Under the pieces are notes generated by a model. That model worked only from the letters and a program-made list of their open reading frames with translations. It had not been told where the DNA came from and made no database searches. This document shows, in pieces, positions 12,301 through 22,865 of a stretch of DNA of 64,000 bases. Each line of letters opens with the position of its first letter. The stretch's first letter is position 1. A program made the translations under genes and the position numbers. The stretch covers positions 105,456,368 through 105,520,367 of the forward strand of contig NC_058337.1 in NCBI RefSeq assembly GCF_905475395.1. Reading direction: 5' to 3'. This DNA comes from Chrysoperla carnea. Taxonomy: Eukaryota; Arthropoda; Insecta; Neuroptera; Chrysopidae.

Positions 12301-12532
12301 TACGCGTATAGCTGCCTTATATTAACTCTATGAAATACACAGGCAATGCACGTGTTTATACAATAATTCAAAATATTAATATAGCGCTTTGTCAGGCTGA
12401 GAGACAAAAAGGAAAACGATCCCTTTTTTTGGTCGCTTTTTTAACGGTCAATAATTCACTTATTGCGTTTCTTATGCTTTTAAGCCTCTATGTTATATAT
12501 AACCTCTTTGGATTTATCACATAGCCATCAAA
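12301..12532 (+). repeat. Dispersed repeat beta, copy 1
   Basis: About 230 bp are shared in the same orientation with 37456-37676. Landmarks are ACGCGTATAGC, CTCTATGAAATACACAGGCA, CACGTGTTTATACAATAATT, GCTTTGTCAGGCTGAGAGAC, AACGGTCAATAA and ATGCTTTTAAGCCTCTATGT. The two copies are clearly similar. In the second copy the repeat is joined to another inverted-repeat element. A 64-codon frame inside it (12330-12524) is not conserved in the second copy and is not a gene. Confidence 0.65.
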
Positions 12533-12704
12533 GTCAATCGACATGGAGGAACTAATAGTCGAAACCAGCTTTATATCTTGAAGTTACGAATTGTAGCCAT
12601 ATGAAAGTTCAGAAATATAACATAATATTTCATAATAATTAATAGTCAGACAGAGAAAAATTATTGAGAAAAAAGACAATCGAATTGAAGAAATGTAACC
12701 TGAA

Positions 12705-13058
12705 TAGGCATGTTGACAAAATTTTTTTTAACATTTCAGGTTCAGAATTCATACTGCACGGGCAAAAAAATGAAGTTGGTTTTTGAAAATCTTTAATAGT
12801 ACGCAAAATATGAACGTTTAAAACTCCTAATTCAACAAAGAGGAACATATAGGTTAGTGACTTTATTGCCCGATATCACCATAGAGATCTAAAAATAATT
12901 GTGTTTCTAAAAGAGACGGGCAACAATCTTAGAATGCTTATAACTTCGTCGTATTTCAATCAATTTTAATTTCACTTTCAAAATTTGTCATGGTATCTAG
13001 TCCAGTTTTATATTTTTATGCGTAATATGGCAAATTCGACATCAGGAAACTACCGAAT
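12705..13058 (-). repeat. Dispersed repeat alpha, copy 2 (inverted)
   Basis: This is the reverse-orientation partner of 2579-2940, about 10 kb away. It runs from ATAGGCATGT through AACGTTTAAAACTCCTAATT and GCTTATAACTTC to CGACATCAGGAAACTACCG. It gives the left part of the window a long-range inverted repeat. No ends diagnostic of a transposon superfamily were found. Confidence 0.6.
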
Positions 13059-13776
13059 TGAAGAAACTAACATGTCTTGCCGTTGTAAATAGACGAAAGT
13101 GAATTGATATAGAAATCGTAGAAATTATGAAAATATAAATTTTCAATCTGCCTTCATGCTTGGAAGCTAACGAAATAAATATCAAAGTAAATTACACTTC
13201 ATTTAATTCGTCTTATAGGCATTTACATTTTTCTATCATTGCCGGAGTCAATTTCTTGCATTTTAAGACAATCTTTTCTTAAGATCAATAGCAACTTTTT
13301 TGCTACAAAGAAATGAAAGAAACAAAGGCGAACAAACCGGCAAAGCAAGCTTCGAGTAAACACCATATAGAGAATTTAGAGTGGTAGTTCCGCGGGATCA
13401 AATTACTAAAAAAGACAAAATTCATTAAATAATAGATAAGAGAAGTAAGAGATTTTGCAGGATGGAGATGATTGTATCCTGGGTGTAGGCCCAAGCTAAT
13501 ACTCGATCATAATTAAACAAAAAGGGAATCATAAACAATACCAGCACGAAAGAATTCGATGAAAAAAAAGAAACAATGGATCATCTGTGATCGATGTTTC
13601 GATGCCCGGCTTTGAGTTTTGGCACATAACATTCTAAGTAGAAAAGGCGAAGAAAATGAACATAAAAAAACTGGAAATGTTTCAACGCTTTAAGACAGAT
13701 CAATGGATTTTTGACAGGATCACCCAACGGATTTTAGACCTCTAAATGAAAGTGGACATTTTAACCAAACCTTTAT

Positions 13777-13965
13777 TTAGGTTAGGTTAGGTTATATTAG
13801 CAGTCCACGAAGGACACACTTAATAGAGTCCATTGTGATACCATATATGTGTTTTACGAAATTTCCGCTAATAATTTCATTTATCAGCTCCTCAATCTCA
13901 GAGGCTGAGTGCACCTCCTTCATGCATATACCATGACCACTACACCAGCCCATCGCAACTATTTA
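13777..13965 (-). mobile_element. LINE 3' end fragment with TTAGG-like tail
   Basis: On the minus strand a short frame (VHSASEIEELINEIISGN) reads toward an end made of three CCTAA units (13776-13792 on the plus strand reads TTAGG repeats). The terminal GTCCACnnnGGACACACTTA block is shared with the LINE end at 11.2 kb, so the two belong to the same or related families although their coding parts differ. It is 5'-truncated and only the last 180 bp or so remain. Confidence 0.6.
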
Positions 13966-15030
13966 TTAAATTAATTTTGTTTAGACGGCTAATAGGGCGA
14001 CTAAACCTTTATTTGATAGCAAACAATTGTAAATCAGATCGCTAAAATTGTACCGGTGGAAGATGAAACGGAAAATTATTGCGATGTTTTCTTCTCTTCC
14101 CTCTCATCTTTTGAGGGCGATCGCTGAACTTCTATGCGCTGGAAAGATGTTTGCCTAAAATATTTCACATCATTACATTGTTTACAAATATTTTAAATCA
14201 TGATTATGACTACGCCACTGGCGAAGGTTGTTGTCTTAGCATACAAATAAAATATTACAAAGTCAGTCAGTCAATTCGAAATAGTGGGATAAACAAACAA
14301 CAGCTGATTATACGACGATAAATACGGTTAACACTGTGAGCAAAGAATCAACAACAAACATACATATCATCGTGTCTTCAGGACACATCTCACCCTTCGA
14401 GCCCCCTATCATATTCTCTACCATAAATTTATATTCGTCTCGTATAAATTGTATGATGTTATATGTTTTGTCCGACCTACGGATGGAGAGTATACAGTAT
14501 ACAGTCATCTTACTAGAGAAGAGAGTATACTCTTTTTACACACTACAAGAACAGTAAATAGTAAAAACGCAAGGCACTGTTCTGTTTGTACACTGGGTTG
14601 CCTTCTTCAAGTCAAGTGAAATATTATGCTTTATATTTTATAGGTGTTTTATATTACTTTATTTTAAAAATATACTCTTGAAGTCTTGACTAATAATAGA
14701 TTGTGAAATGAGAATGAATGGTCATCTAAAAAAAATAAATAAGAAAGCCTAAAAATAATATAATCCACATGTATTATCTTTCATGCTATAATATGGTGAG
14801 CAATACCGGCTGCATAAAAATATTATTATACGATTAATTTTAAACAAAGGGTACATAATATACGGTGTCCAAAAATAAATTTTCTTTAAGAACAAATTTT
14901 GAACAGTCCACTTCTTGATAGATGAATCTATTATATTAATAATGAGTGAGATAATTTGATAATTAATTATGTAATGATAAAGAGAAAAAACTTTTTTTTG
15001 AAGTGAAAACTTCTTTGCGCACGTTGAACA
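13966..15030. other. AT-rich DNA, nothing recognised
   Basis: Overlapping frames on opposite strands at 14308-14508 and 14336-14557, and a 100-codon minus frame at 14749-15051, show no recognisable domain and conflict with each other. I see no supported gene. Confidence 0.45.
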
Positions 15031-15035
15031 CTCCA

Positions 15036-15095
15036 TACATACCACATTCAAACAAGGGTTCTCACCCGATCACTGAAGTTAAGCAACATTGAGCT
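15036..15095 (+). pseudogene. Truncated 5S rRNA-derived sequence
   Basis: The stretch reads like the 5' half of 5S rRNA: CATACCACATTCAAACAAGG, then GTTCTCACCCGATCACTGAA, then GTTAAGCAACATTGAGC. Animal 5S rRNA has the same order (CATACCACG, GGTTCTCGTCCGATCACCGA, AGTTAAGCAACGTCGGGC). The AAGTTAAGC box A region is intact. The first 8-10 bases are absent or diverged and the 3' half is missing, replaced by unrelated AT-rich DNA. It could be a dead 5S copy, or the head of a 5S-derived SINE (SINE3 type). No SINE tail was identified. It cannot make a functional 5S rRNA. Confidence 0.75.
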
Positions 15096-15708
15096 GAATT
15101 CGCTGAATTTTATATAAACTATCAAATTCAATTATTTTACAGTTTTTTTTTTGTAGTTTTGTGTTTAAGTCACCTCATCCTAAGTTATCCTGTATTAAAA
15201 TAAAGAGAATATTGACAAATATCTTCAATAATTTGTGAAAAAGGGTCAACTTATGTCAGCAGTACAACATAATTTGCTACAAAATAAAAACTTTATCAAA
15301 TAATATGGTTTAATTTACCTCCTGCCACTTTTCAGACTATTTTTATTATGGGGTAATATTTATTTTAGTTTAATTTGTTCAGGAATTATTTTGTGGTACT
15401 CTGTATACATAGCCAAATACGCTATCTATTGGATTAAATACAAATTAACCTAGAGAAGTTTAAAAAAAAATTTTATCTGATAAAAATCACAAAATTGTTA
15501 GAATAAATACATTAATCTGTTTTTTTATTTATTTGTTAAAATAATCATTCAATTTACTTAATACCAGAAAACCAGAAACTAATCTGCTACAAAATGAGTA
15601 TCACAACTACACTAATCTATTAACGATATTTATACCCATGAGTGATTAGAATTCAAGTTACGAAGTTGCAAAACTTTTTTGAAGATAATTAAATTTTCTA
15701 TAATTTTA
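15096..15708. other. AT-rich DNA after the 5S fragment
   Basis: No gene or element was recognised. If the 5S-like head belongs to a SINE, its body would lie here, but I see no match to the other repeats in the window. Confidence 0.4.
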
Positions 15709-16236
15709 ATACCATGTATATGAAATATACCAAGGTATACTAAGTTTAGTCCCAAGTTTATAACGCTTAAAAATATTGATACTATGGACAAAATTTTGGT
15801 GTAGGTGTTCATAAAATCACCTAATTAGTCCAGTTCCGGTTGTCTGTCTATCTGTTCGTCTGTCATCACGATTACTGAAAAACGAAGAGATATCAAGCTG
15901 AAATTTTTATAGCATGCTGAGGACGTAAAAAGGGAGGTCAAGTTCGTAAATGAACAACATAGGTCAATTGGGTCTTGTAAACCGTTAAGAATAGAACAAA
16001 AGTTTAAATGTAAAAAATGTTCCTTATAGAAAAATAAACAAATTTTGTTTGAAACAATTTTTCGTAAACATCACTGTTTACCCGTAAGAGCACAAATTAT
16101 GTGCAAATTGTATAGTATGTATTATATGGGAATATCAGTTATATATGTGTGACATGTATGTATGTGAATTGTGACAGAGTAATCATCACTGTCTATACAT
16201 GGGGTTTCAACAATTAACTCAGTAATTGTTTGTTTG
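15709..16236 (+). repeat. Family X repeat, near-full copy A
   Basis: Family X runs in this order: TATACCATG hairpin head; AGTTTAGTCCCAAGTTTnTA and ACGCTTAAAAATATTGATnC; GGTGTTCATAAAATCACCTA; a CTGTCTGTC run; GAGATATCAAGCTGAAATTT; AACATAGGTCAATTGGGTCT; GTAAACCGTTA; TTGTTTGAAAC; CACTGTTTACCCGTnAG; ATATGGGAATATCAGTTATA; then a tail palindrome AACAATTAACTCAGT/AATTGTT and TTTTCACTTGTTTT. Copy A has nearly all of this but lost the last 15 bases. There is no long reading frame, no terminal inverted repeat and no clear target-site duplication. Minus frame 15630-15812 is the head read backwards. Confidence 0.75.
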
Positions 16237-16875
16237 AAACTTTACTACGTGCCTCTCTGAATTTTCGAAAAACAGATAATAGTTTTTGAATTTTTTGAAA
16301 TTGTTAAGAAAAATTCCTGAAAGTTTTAAGAGAACTGAAAACTTGTTTTTTCCAAGTTGAAGTTATTGGTCCTTTTTTGAAGCTTGATGATGTACAAATT
16401 TTTCGTAACGTGCAACGGAGATCAAGTTACGAAATATCTAAGTGCCCCATTCAACATAAAATTTTAAAATGTAATTAGATTTTCTCTAAATGTTTCAAGC
16501 GAGGAAATAGGTAATATAAACGACCTAGTTGTTTTTCCTTTTCTGTTTGTGAGATTCTTAAATAAGAATGTTACATTAATAATGTCAAAGATATTTTCAT
16601 ACATAATGAAATTATTTTTTCTTCATCTCGTTAGAAGAATCAAAGCAACATAAAACGAAAACTTCAGTTGAGATATAAATTTAATTTTTTTTTACAAAAA
16701 TAATACTTAATTTTTTTTTTTTTTAAATAACAAGACAAATTGTATAAGAATTTGAGAAGACAAATAGGAATTTGAGAAGAAATTACTACAAGACACAAAG
16801 ATCTTAAAATAGTGAATTTTTTTAAAAATAATTTTTATACTAAAACAACTTCAAGCTAACAGCGTATTACACGCA
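16237..16875. other. AT-rich DNA, nothing recognised
   Basis: No conserved exon or element was identified. Two long T runs occur near 16686 and 16713. Confidence 0.45.
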
Positions 16876-17071
16876 CAGCGCCGGCTGTACCCCCAAATCA
16901 AGGTAGAGAGCGAGATCGTCTTTCAGCGCCTTTTTTTCCAAAAAATAACTTGTATTTCAATAATCAACACTTAAAATGTGAAATTGTTATTCGCATTTGA
17001 CATTTTGACGCCCCTTGCAACCTGGGGCCTGGAGCGAACGCTCCACTTGCTCCACCCTTGGTCCGGCGCTG
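16876..17071. mobile_element. hAT-type MITE with CAGCGCCGG ends
   Basis: The left end CAGCGCCGG and the right end CCGGCGCTG are inverted repeats, and the terminus fits the hAT form YARNG. The flanks ATTACACG (16866-16873) and ATTACACT (17072-17079) match at 7 of 8 bases. Two extra bases (CA) lie between the left flank and the terminus, so the exact left boundary is uncertain. The right half is GC-rich (GGGGCCTGGAGCG, CTCCACTTGCTCCACCCTTG). A 79-codon frame at 16978-17217 runs across the right boundary and is not a gene. Confidence 0.7.
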
Positions 17072-17239
17072 ATTACACTAAATGTACCGAAATTTATCCA
17101 TTTTTTATATGCTTTATTGAGCTCACAACGACCAGTAAATATCCTCAACTAATTCTTACATCGTTTTTTACAGAAGGTTTTCATAAAAGCCTTGGCACGG
17201 TCTTGGTTCTTTTCTAAAAAGTAGTAGTAGTACAGAAGA

Positions 17240-17715
17240 GGAAATGAACCAGACAAAGTATTAAAAGAAAATCAAGTTCGAGTCCGTCTGTTCAATCACC
17301 TGGGTATCTTTTGCACACTTCGAGGAACAAGTACTATACATATCACGAAAACCAGAAGAAAAAACTTTCCAATAACGCGAAAGGCAAACAAATCGAATTT
17401 CATCGGTTAATTCAAGGTCAAAAGATTCCAGACCTTTCTTAAAGGTCGGGTCCGTCTGTCCAATCCCTTGGGTCTTTTCTGTACACTTCGAAGAATATGT
17501 ACAAACCGAGAAAACCAGAAGAACAAAATTCCCACCGACTTGACAAGCAAAAGAGTTCTTATCTTGACACCTTCAATCAGTTCATGACATTCCACGGTCG
17601 AGTCCGTCTGTCCAATTACCTAGGCTTCTTCTGTACACTTCGGAAAACAACTACATACAAAAAAAATAGAAGAAAAAATTTGAACAAAAAAAATATTTTA
17701 ATTGACCTAAGCTAC
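17240..17715 (+). repeat. Three-unit tandem repeat, unit about 150-170 bp
   Basis: Three head-to-tail units share GAGTCCGTCTGT or GGGTCCGTCTGT (at about 17279, 17448 and 17601), then CCAATnnC, CTTTTCTGTACACTTCG and AAAACCAGAAGAA. Each unit head resembles a tRNA box B (the first reads GTTCGAGTCC), but no box A at the right distance was seen, so a tRNA-derived origin is only a guess. Reading frames of 62 and 76 codons on opposite strands inside it are by-products. Confidence 0.65.
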
Positions 17716-19310
17716 TTCGGGCGGTAGCTACAGGGTAGCTTGAATATATTTGACTCACTGTTTTTGTTTCGATTTTGTTTCTGCCGATCGATAGCAATTT
17801 TCACGCTGTAACTATGGATTTGCATTGAGTCAGATCTTAGATCATAGATACCTATGAACACATCCCTTTAATCGATTCCACCGTCTACATGGCACCGTGA
17901 AATTGTTGAGCCGTCTAGTCTTTGCAAACGATAGGACAGATGATTCTTTAAGAATGGTTTGCCTTATAGTCTCAATCTTCTCACCCCATCCCCTGTATAA
18001 GCACATTAATAATTATTTTTTATCCCCCTCGGCCCAAAATGCTTACGTAATTGATGAAAAACCCCTAAGACGCTGATTTCCTTTGGATTTATTGGTGTTA
18101 TGTTCCGGAAAAGTTTTCCCTTAATAATATTATTTTTCTTAGAATATCTAAGGAAAGAAAATACCGTGTAAAAAAAAGAACTTAGTGTATTGATTATTCT
18201 TATAATTATTTAGCCATTAACCTTAATGACTGATTAATTTTAGCCTACAACATTATACAGTTTTGTTACACAGTGCACAGACATGCTTTTGCGTGAATCA
18301 AGCACATACGATATACACTATACGAATGTGTATATAAAGATAGCTGACTTCTATATCAAGGATAACTAGTTGCAGTGCATCGCTCCTTCGGCCGCGACCA
18401 GCAGAGCAGCCTCCTCTTCCTCTCCTTTGTTACATTATATTTTGTATAAATAAACCCTCCCGCTGATATTCTCTCTTTACGGCTGCTGGTGGTGTACGAC
18501 TGCTTAATTTACAACTTTTATATTTATTTTTTTTATAATGTTTATATGTACACATATTTTTCATGCTTTTTTTAATTAGGTTAAGGGTACGTTTTTATAT
18601 TTCATATATGTAGATATATAGGGGTGGGAAAAGGAATGGTGTGTGTTATATCCAGAGGGGGTGTGGTGTTGTTAGATTTACTTGTAAATAGTAATATTAA
18701 ATGAACCTTTTAAGGATATTAAAAAGTTTATGCTTTTTTGGTAATTATGAAAAAAGTTTTTATCCATTATTGAAGCTTTCTACATCGTTAATTTTATATC
18801 AAGGTATTTTAACCCGTTAATCTATCATTTACAGTGGTTGTTCTTTAAAATACCGTCATGAATCCTTTCGTAAGAAATTGTTCCAGAACTATGGAAAGCT
18901 ACTTTCCAATATATTCACATGATGTTTGATTGAATTTCGTGATGATTCTACAATTTTCCAGCTTATAACAATTAATCATACTTTTTCAGGATTTTTAGAA
19001 ATTAATAACTGTGGATTGGTTTATAGATTTTCTAAAGTAAATATACCCAAAAGTGGTGAAAATCCAATTCATTTGATTATAAGTCAAATATTTTCTAAGA
19101 AACTGCCTGAAATCGATGGAAATCGAAAAAGAACGGCAGTTAATCATGACGTAGGGACGGAAAATAAATCCACCTCTGTTTCTAAAAAAAAAAAATCTTA
19201 TTGGAATGAGAACAGGAACTGGAATTAGAAATATTAACTCCGATTTTTTAAAAAATCGAAAAAGTATTTGATAAAATTACGTTGAATTGTGATACAGCAT
19301 GATCCATTAT
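17716..19310. other. AT-rich DNA, nothing recognised
   Basis: A 100-codon frame at 18926-19228 (+) is lysine/asparagine-rich, ends in a run of A, has no recognisable domain and no introns or poly(A) signal, and is not supported as a gene. A C/T-rich stretch near 18405-18430 is the only compositional change. Confidence 0.45.
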
Positions 19311-19767
19311 TATACCATGCATATATGTAATATGCAAGGTATACTAAATTTAGTCCCAAGTTTGTAACGCTTAAAAATATTGATGCTACCAACAAAATAT
19401 TGGTATAGGTGTTCATAAAATCACCTAATTAGTCCATTTCTATTTTTTTTTCTTAAAAAGTGAGGTCGAGTTCGTAAATGAGCAACATAGGTCAATTGGG
19501 TCTTGACCTATCGGTCCGTAGGACCCATCTTGTAAACCGTTAGAGATAGAACAAAAGTTTAAATGTAAAAAATGTTCCTTATCAAAAAATAAACAACTTT
19601 TGTTTGAAACATCACTGTTTACCCGTGAGGGCGGTAATTAGGTGTAAATTGTATAGTATGTATTATATAAATTGTATATGTATGTGCAATGTGATAGAGT
19701 AATCAACACTATTTATGCATGGTATTTCAAGAATTAACTCAGTCAATTGTTTGTTTTCACTTGTTTT
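19311..19767 (+). repeat. Family X repeat, copy B (internal deletion)
   Basis: Both ends are intact: the head hairpin TATACCATGCATATATG / TATGCAAGGTATA, and the tail ending in TTTTCACTTGTTTT. The block containing the CTGTCTGTC run and GAGATATCAAGCTG is missing, replaced by a short T-rich stretch at 19440-19455. It lies tail-to-tail with copy C 1.5 kb away. Confidence 0.8.
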
Positions 19768-20039
19768 AATTTTAAGAAACATCTTTATAAATTTTTAACT
19801 CTGATTGCTTATTCATTTTAATAAATAGAAATGATGACGTATTAATTTAATTGAAATTTGTTAACTTGTGTTGTGATGTGTGAGTTTTATTCTAAGTTCA
19901 GTATTTTATCATTAAAGAAATATATTCTTTTGATTTGATTTTCCCTTTCAATATAAATGTTAATTATCCCAGACCTATAAGCTAGAGCAGTTTAGTTATG
20001 AATATAGGTTAACTGCTATAGTCTCATTTGCATGTATTA

Positions 20040-20447
20040 AAATTTGTCACTAAGAACAATAATATGGGAAATGATATATTGTAGTACTTTTGCCGCACCC
20101 GCTACGCTTGACGATCTCACTTATCCCCCCATGCATCACACTCAAAATTTATGTTACTTTTTACTATGAAACCAAATTATTTTGATTTTAAAATCGCAAT
20201 CGTACAGCAAAGCTATCTTTAAAAATTATAGACTATGTGTTATTCTGATGTATTATCTATATTATTGTCAAGTTTAATTAAAATCCATTCAGAAGTTTTC
20301 GAATTGTCCAGCAAAGCAAGCCGATAACTGCTAGTATCTTACAAATTATAGTCTATGTTTTATTCTGACCTATGAGGTACATTATTGTAAAGTTTCGTCA
20401 AAATCCATTCAGTAGGTTTCGAAAGCAAGCGAGTTACTGCTAGCGCG
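20040..20447. mobile_element. Helitron-like tails, tandemly duplicated
   Basis: Two consecutive units of about 105 bp (20218-20335 and 20340-20447) each read TTATAGnCTATGT, TTATTCTGA, ATTATTGTnAAGTTT, AAAATCCATTCAGnAG, then a short tail AGCnnGnnACTGCTAG. These match the 3' tails of the Helitron-like elements in the window. Upstream, 20086-20120 carries a related minus-strand segment with GCACCCGCTACGC. The unit looks like a nested or tandem remnant without an intact head. Confidence 0.45.
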
Positions 20448-20672
20448 TGAACCTCGATAGTTTTATTTTGAAACATTTTTTTTAAATACTTTTCTGATGT
20501 GTTATTGAGGAGAGTACCCTGTAAGTTTTGTGACACCTGGTATTTTATAGTTTTCAATTAAAACCATTTCAAAATGAATCGTGAATGATGAATGAATACC
20601 AAATTTAATTATTAAAATTCTGATAAATTTCCAAGAATTTTCTATCATACAATTTTAATTATTAAAATTCTG

Positions 20673-20960
20673 ATGAAATTCACTTGTATACTACTCATAA
20701 ATTCTGTTATGTTCGCTTTTATTAATGATAAATGTGATGATTATACACGTTACGTTATTACTAGAAGAGTGATTCTACGAAACGAGATCGTATTAATTGG
20801 GAAAATCTGTACGGTGAAAATTTATATGAATACTAGCAGAATACTCGTTGACTTCGCTGGGTTAAAAAGTATAGACCACCGCTTTATAGCCTTTAACCCC
20901 CTTGCAATGCCAAATAATGCATTGCAAGAGTACATCAGAAAATCCTGGTTGAATAGATGA
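20673..20960 (+). other. ORF overlapping a Helitron-like element, probably chance
   Basis: A 95-codon frame begins MKFTCILLINSVMFAFIN, which resembles a signal peptide, but its second half (from about 20832) lies within a Helitron-like element read on the opposite strand. No domain is recognised. The signal-like start is probably a product of AT-rich composition. Confidence 0.12.
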
Positions 20961-21113
20961 CCATAATTTGTATGTCGTTCCTCCCTTCTACGGAAATCTT
21001 GAATTTATACTTTACAATGATGTTCATAGATGGCGCACAGAAACGCCAAAAAAAAATTAAAAAGGATTAAAAAGGGAAGCGTAACAAACTCGCTTTCACA
21101 TTTATTAAGAAAA
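20832..21113 (-). mobile_element. Non-autonomous Helitron-like element (minus)
   Basis: Read on the minus strand it starts AATAAATGTGAAAGCGAG and TTTGTTACGCTTCCC, includes GGCGTTTCTGTGCGCCATC, and ends with AACCCAGCGAAGTCAACGAG then TTCTGCTAGTA. The head and the hairpin/CTAGT tail match the plus-strand element at 5338-5706, although the middles differ. No coding sequence is present, as expected for Helitron-derived passengers. Confidence 0.6.
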
Positions 21114-21254
21114 TTTTAAATTCATTGGTGTTTTTCTATAAATATGTTTAGAGTTATAAGGATGAATTTCTTTTGACTTCGAGTTAAATTGTTCAATTAA
21201 ATACCACGATACTCGAAATAAAGTATTATATTAAGAAATTTAATTTAAAAGCAT

Positions 21255-21592
21255 AAAACAAGTGAAAGTAAACAATTGACTGAGTTAATTGTTGAAATAC
21301 CATGTATATAACGGGTTGAATATCAGTGTTTACATTATTTTTTATGAATTAGAATAGTTTAAAAAACTAACACAATTATGGCGACCGTTCGGCCGCCATT
21401 TATACAGTTTTCGAAAATTTTGGAAATAATTTTTGTTTTATGAGAATGTTTCACAAGACTACTAGTTGAAGACTACCGGAAATGAACTCTATAGGTGATT
21501 TTATGAACACCTAAACCAAAATTTTGTTAGTAGCATCAATATTTTTAAGCTTTACAATCTTCTAAACTTAGTATACCTTGATATACAACAGA
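21255..21592 (-). repeat. Family X repeat, copy C (internal deletion)
   Basis: It starts with the reverse-complement tail (AAAACAAGTG, then the AATTGACTGAGTTAATTG palindrome) and ends with the head (GTATACCTTGATATA). The middle follows a variant also seen in copies E and F (GGCGnCC, CGGCCGnCATTT, then GGAAATGAACTC) in place of the CACTGTTTACCC block. This points to at least two sequence subfamilies of X. Confidence 0.75.
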
Positions 21593-21593
21593 C

Positions 21594-21945
21594 TTAAATA
21601 TCGAAATATCGTTATTTCGATTGAAACGCAATCATCGTCAGTAACTAAATTTATTCATATAACGCATTACAAACATTTTTCACAAAATAAAAAATAAAAA
21701 CACGTAAAACATGTACCAATATAATTTTTCAAACCCACTAGATAGTTTATTGTGAATTATTTCAAAAGTGAACTAAATCAAATTTGTGATACTTTTTGAA
21801 TTTTTTTTGTAAATGTTACTGTATTTGTTGGTAATTTTATTTTTAACTTTGTAAAAAATATTTGTAATGTGTTAAAAGAATAAATTTAGCTACTGACGAT
21901 GATTGCGTAACAATCGAAATATCGATATTTACCAAAATGTAAATC
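21594..21945. mobile_element. Foldback element with hammerhead-like motif in each arm
   Basis: The arms at 21600-21655 and 21882-21938 are inverted repeats (AAATATCGnTATTTCGATTG on the left, its complement on the right). Read outward on its own strand, each arm holds CTGACGATGATTG, a 3-5-base loop, CAATCGAAA and then an AT palindrome (AATATCGATATT on the right arm). This is the order of a hammerhead ribozyme core: CUGANGA, helix II, GAAA, helix III. One extra U separates CUGACGA from helix II. Similar motifs mark the terminal repeats of Penelope-like retroelements. No reverse transcriptase remains between the arms. Confidence 0.6.
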
Positions 21946-22361
21946 TGTTGTTTTATTATATTTTTTAAATAAAATTTCTGATTATACAATTTTATTTCGA
22001 GTATCGTGATATTTATTTCAATAACTATGTTAAAAGATGTCTAAAAGTTGTTTTGTGGTTCAAATAATACTAGAACTATAATATTTGTATAATTTTCTTT
22101 CCATAATTTCATTTTTATTTTCGATATATTTAATAAGATATAAACATCAAAATAATAAAAATCAGAGAAAGACAGGTGCTGTAAGATTACGGGTCCCGAA
22201 TATGCTTTAAAAAAAGTTAAAAACCTAGAATTTTACGTTGAGAAACTGCTCGTTTCAGAATTTAAAGAAACTACACTAATAACCAATTGTTAATTTTTTT
22301 TGGAGTATTGTAAACAGTTACACATTACTCATTATTTTACAGAATTTATATCCTTTGTTTG

Positions 22362-22430
22362 TTAGTGTAAGTAGAAAAAGATATAGTGTTATAACACTGT
22401 TATATTACTATCTTTTACTACTTACACTAA
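22362..22430. repeat. Perfect-looking hairpin of about 32-bp arms
   Basis: The segment begins TTAGTGTAAGTAG and ends with its complement CTACTTACACTAA, with AAAAGATA / TATCTTTT inside and a short central loop. Arms pair almost throughout. It may be a tiny MITE or a foldback remnant. No flanking duplication was found. Confidence 0.6.
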
Positions 22431-22865
22431 TTAGTGTACTACATCGAGTCAAAAAGAACAATAAGGTACCGAATAATACTGATTAAGCATTATATTTCAA
22501 AATATTTATTGTTTATGAAAATATTTTAACATTTAAAAAAAAAATAAACAAATACAAGAGTTTATAATAACAAAAATATAAACATTAAAAAAATCTTTCG
22601 TCCATTCACAATTAATCAATTGCAGTCAACCTTGCAAAGGTCAACACTTCGTACAATCTTTGTATTATATCGTATACTCGGTGTATATTATGCTATAAAG
22701 TACACAAAGTTCTTAATTCGTTGAAGGGGAATAGAAAATTTTAAATAGCAATTAGAAATGGTACGAAACCTTACAATGTTTTCGAGAGTTTATTTTAAAA
22801 TAGGTTAGAATGGTTAGTTGAGGCGGCTGCGCTAATTAATTTGAACCTAGGGAATACAAAAGTGG

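Noticed and set aside
14308-14557. Overlapping ORFs on both strands
   Set aside because: No recognisable protein, mutual antisense, no splice or poly(A) context.
17279-17300. tRNA gene suggested by a GTTCGAGTCC sequence
   Set aside because: No box A, no acceptor stem or anticodon arm at the required distance.
20673-20960. ORF with a signal-peptide-like start
   Set aside because: Half of it lies inside a Helitron-like element on the other strand, and no mature domain is seen.
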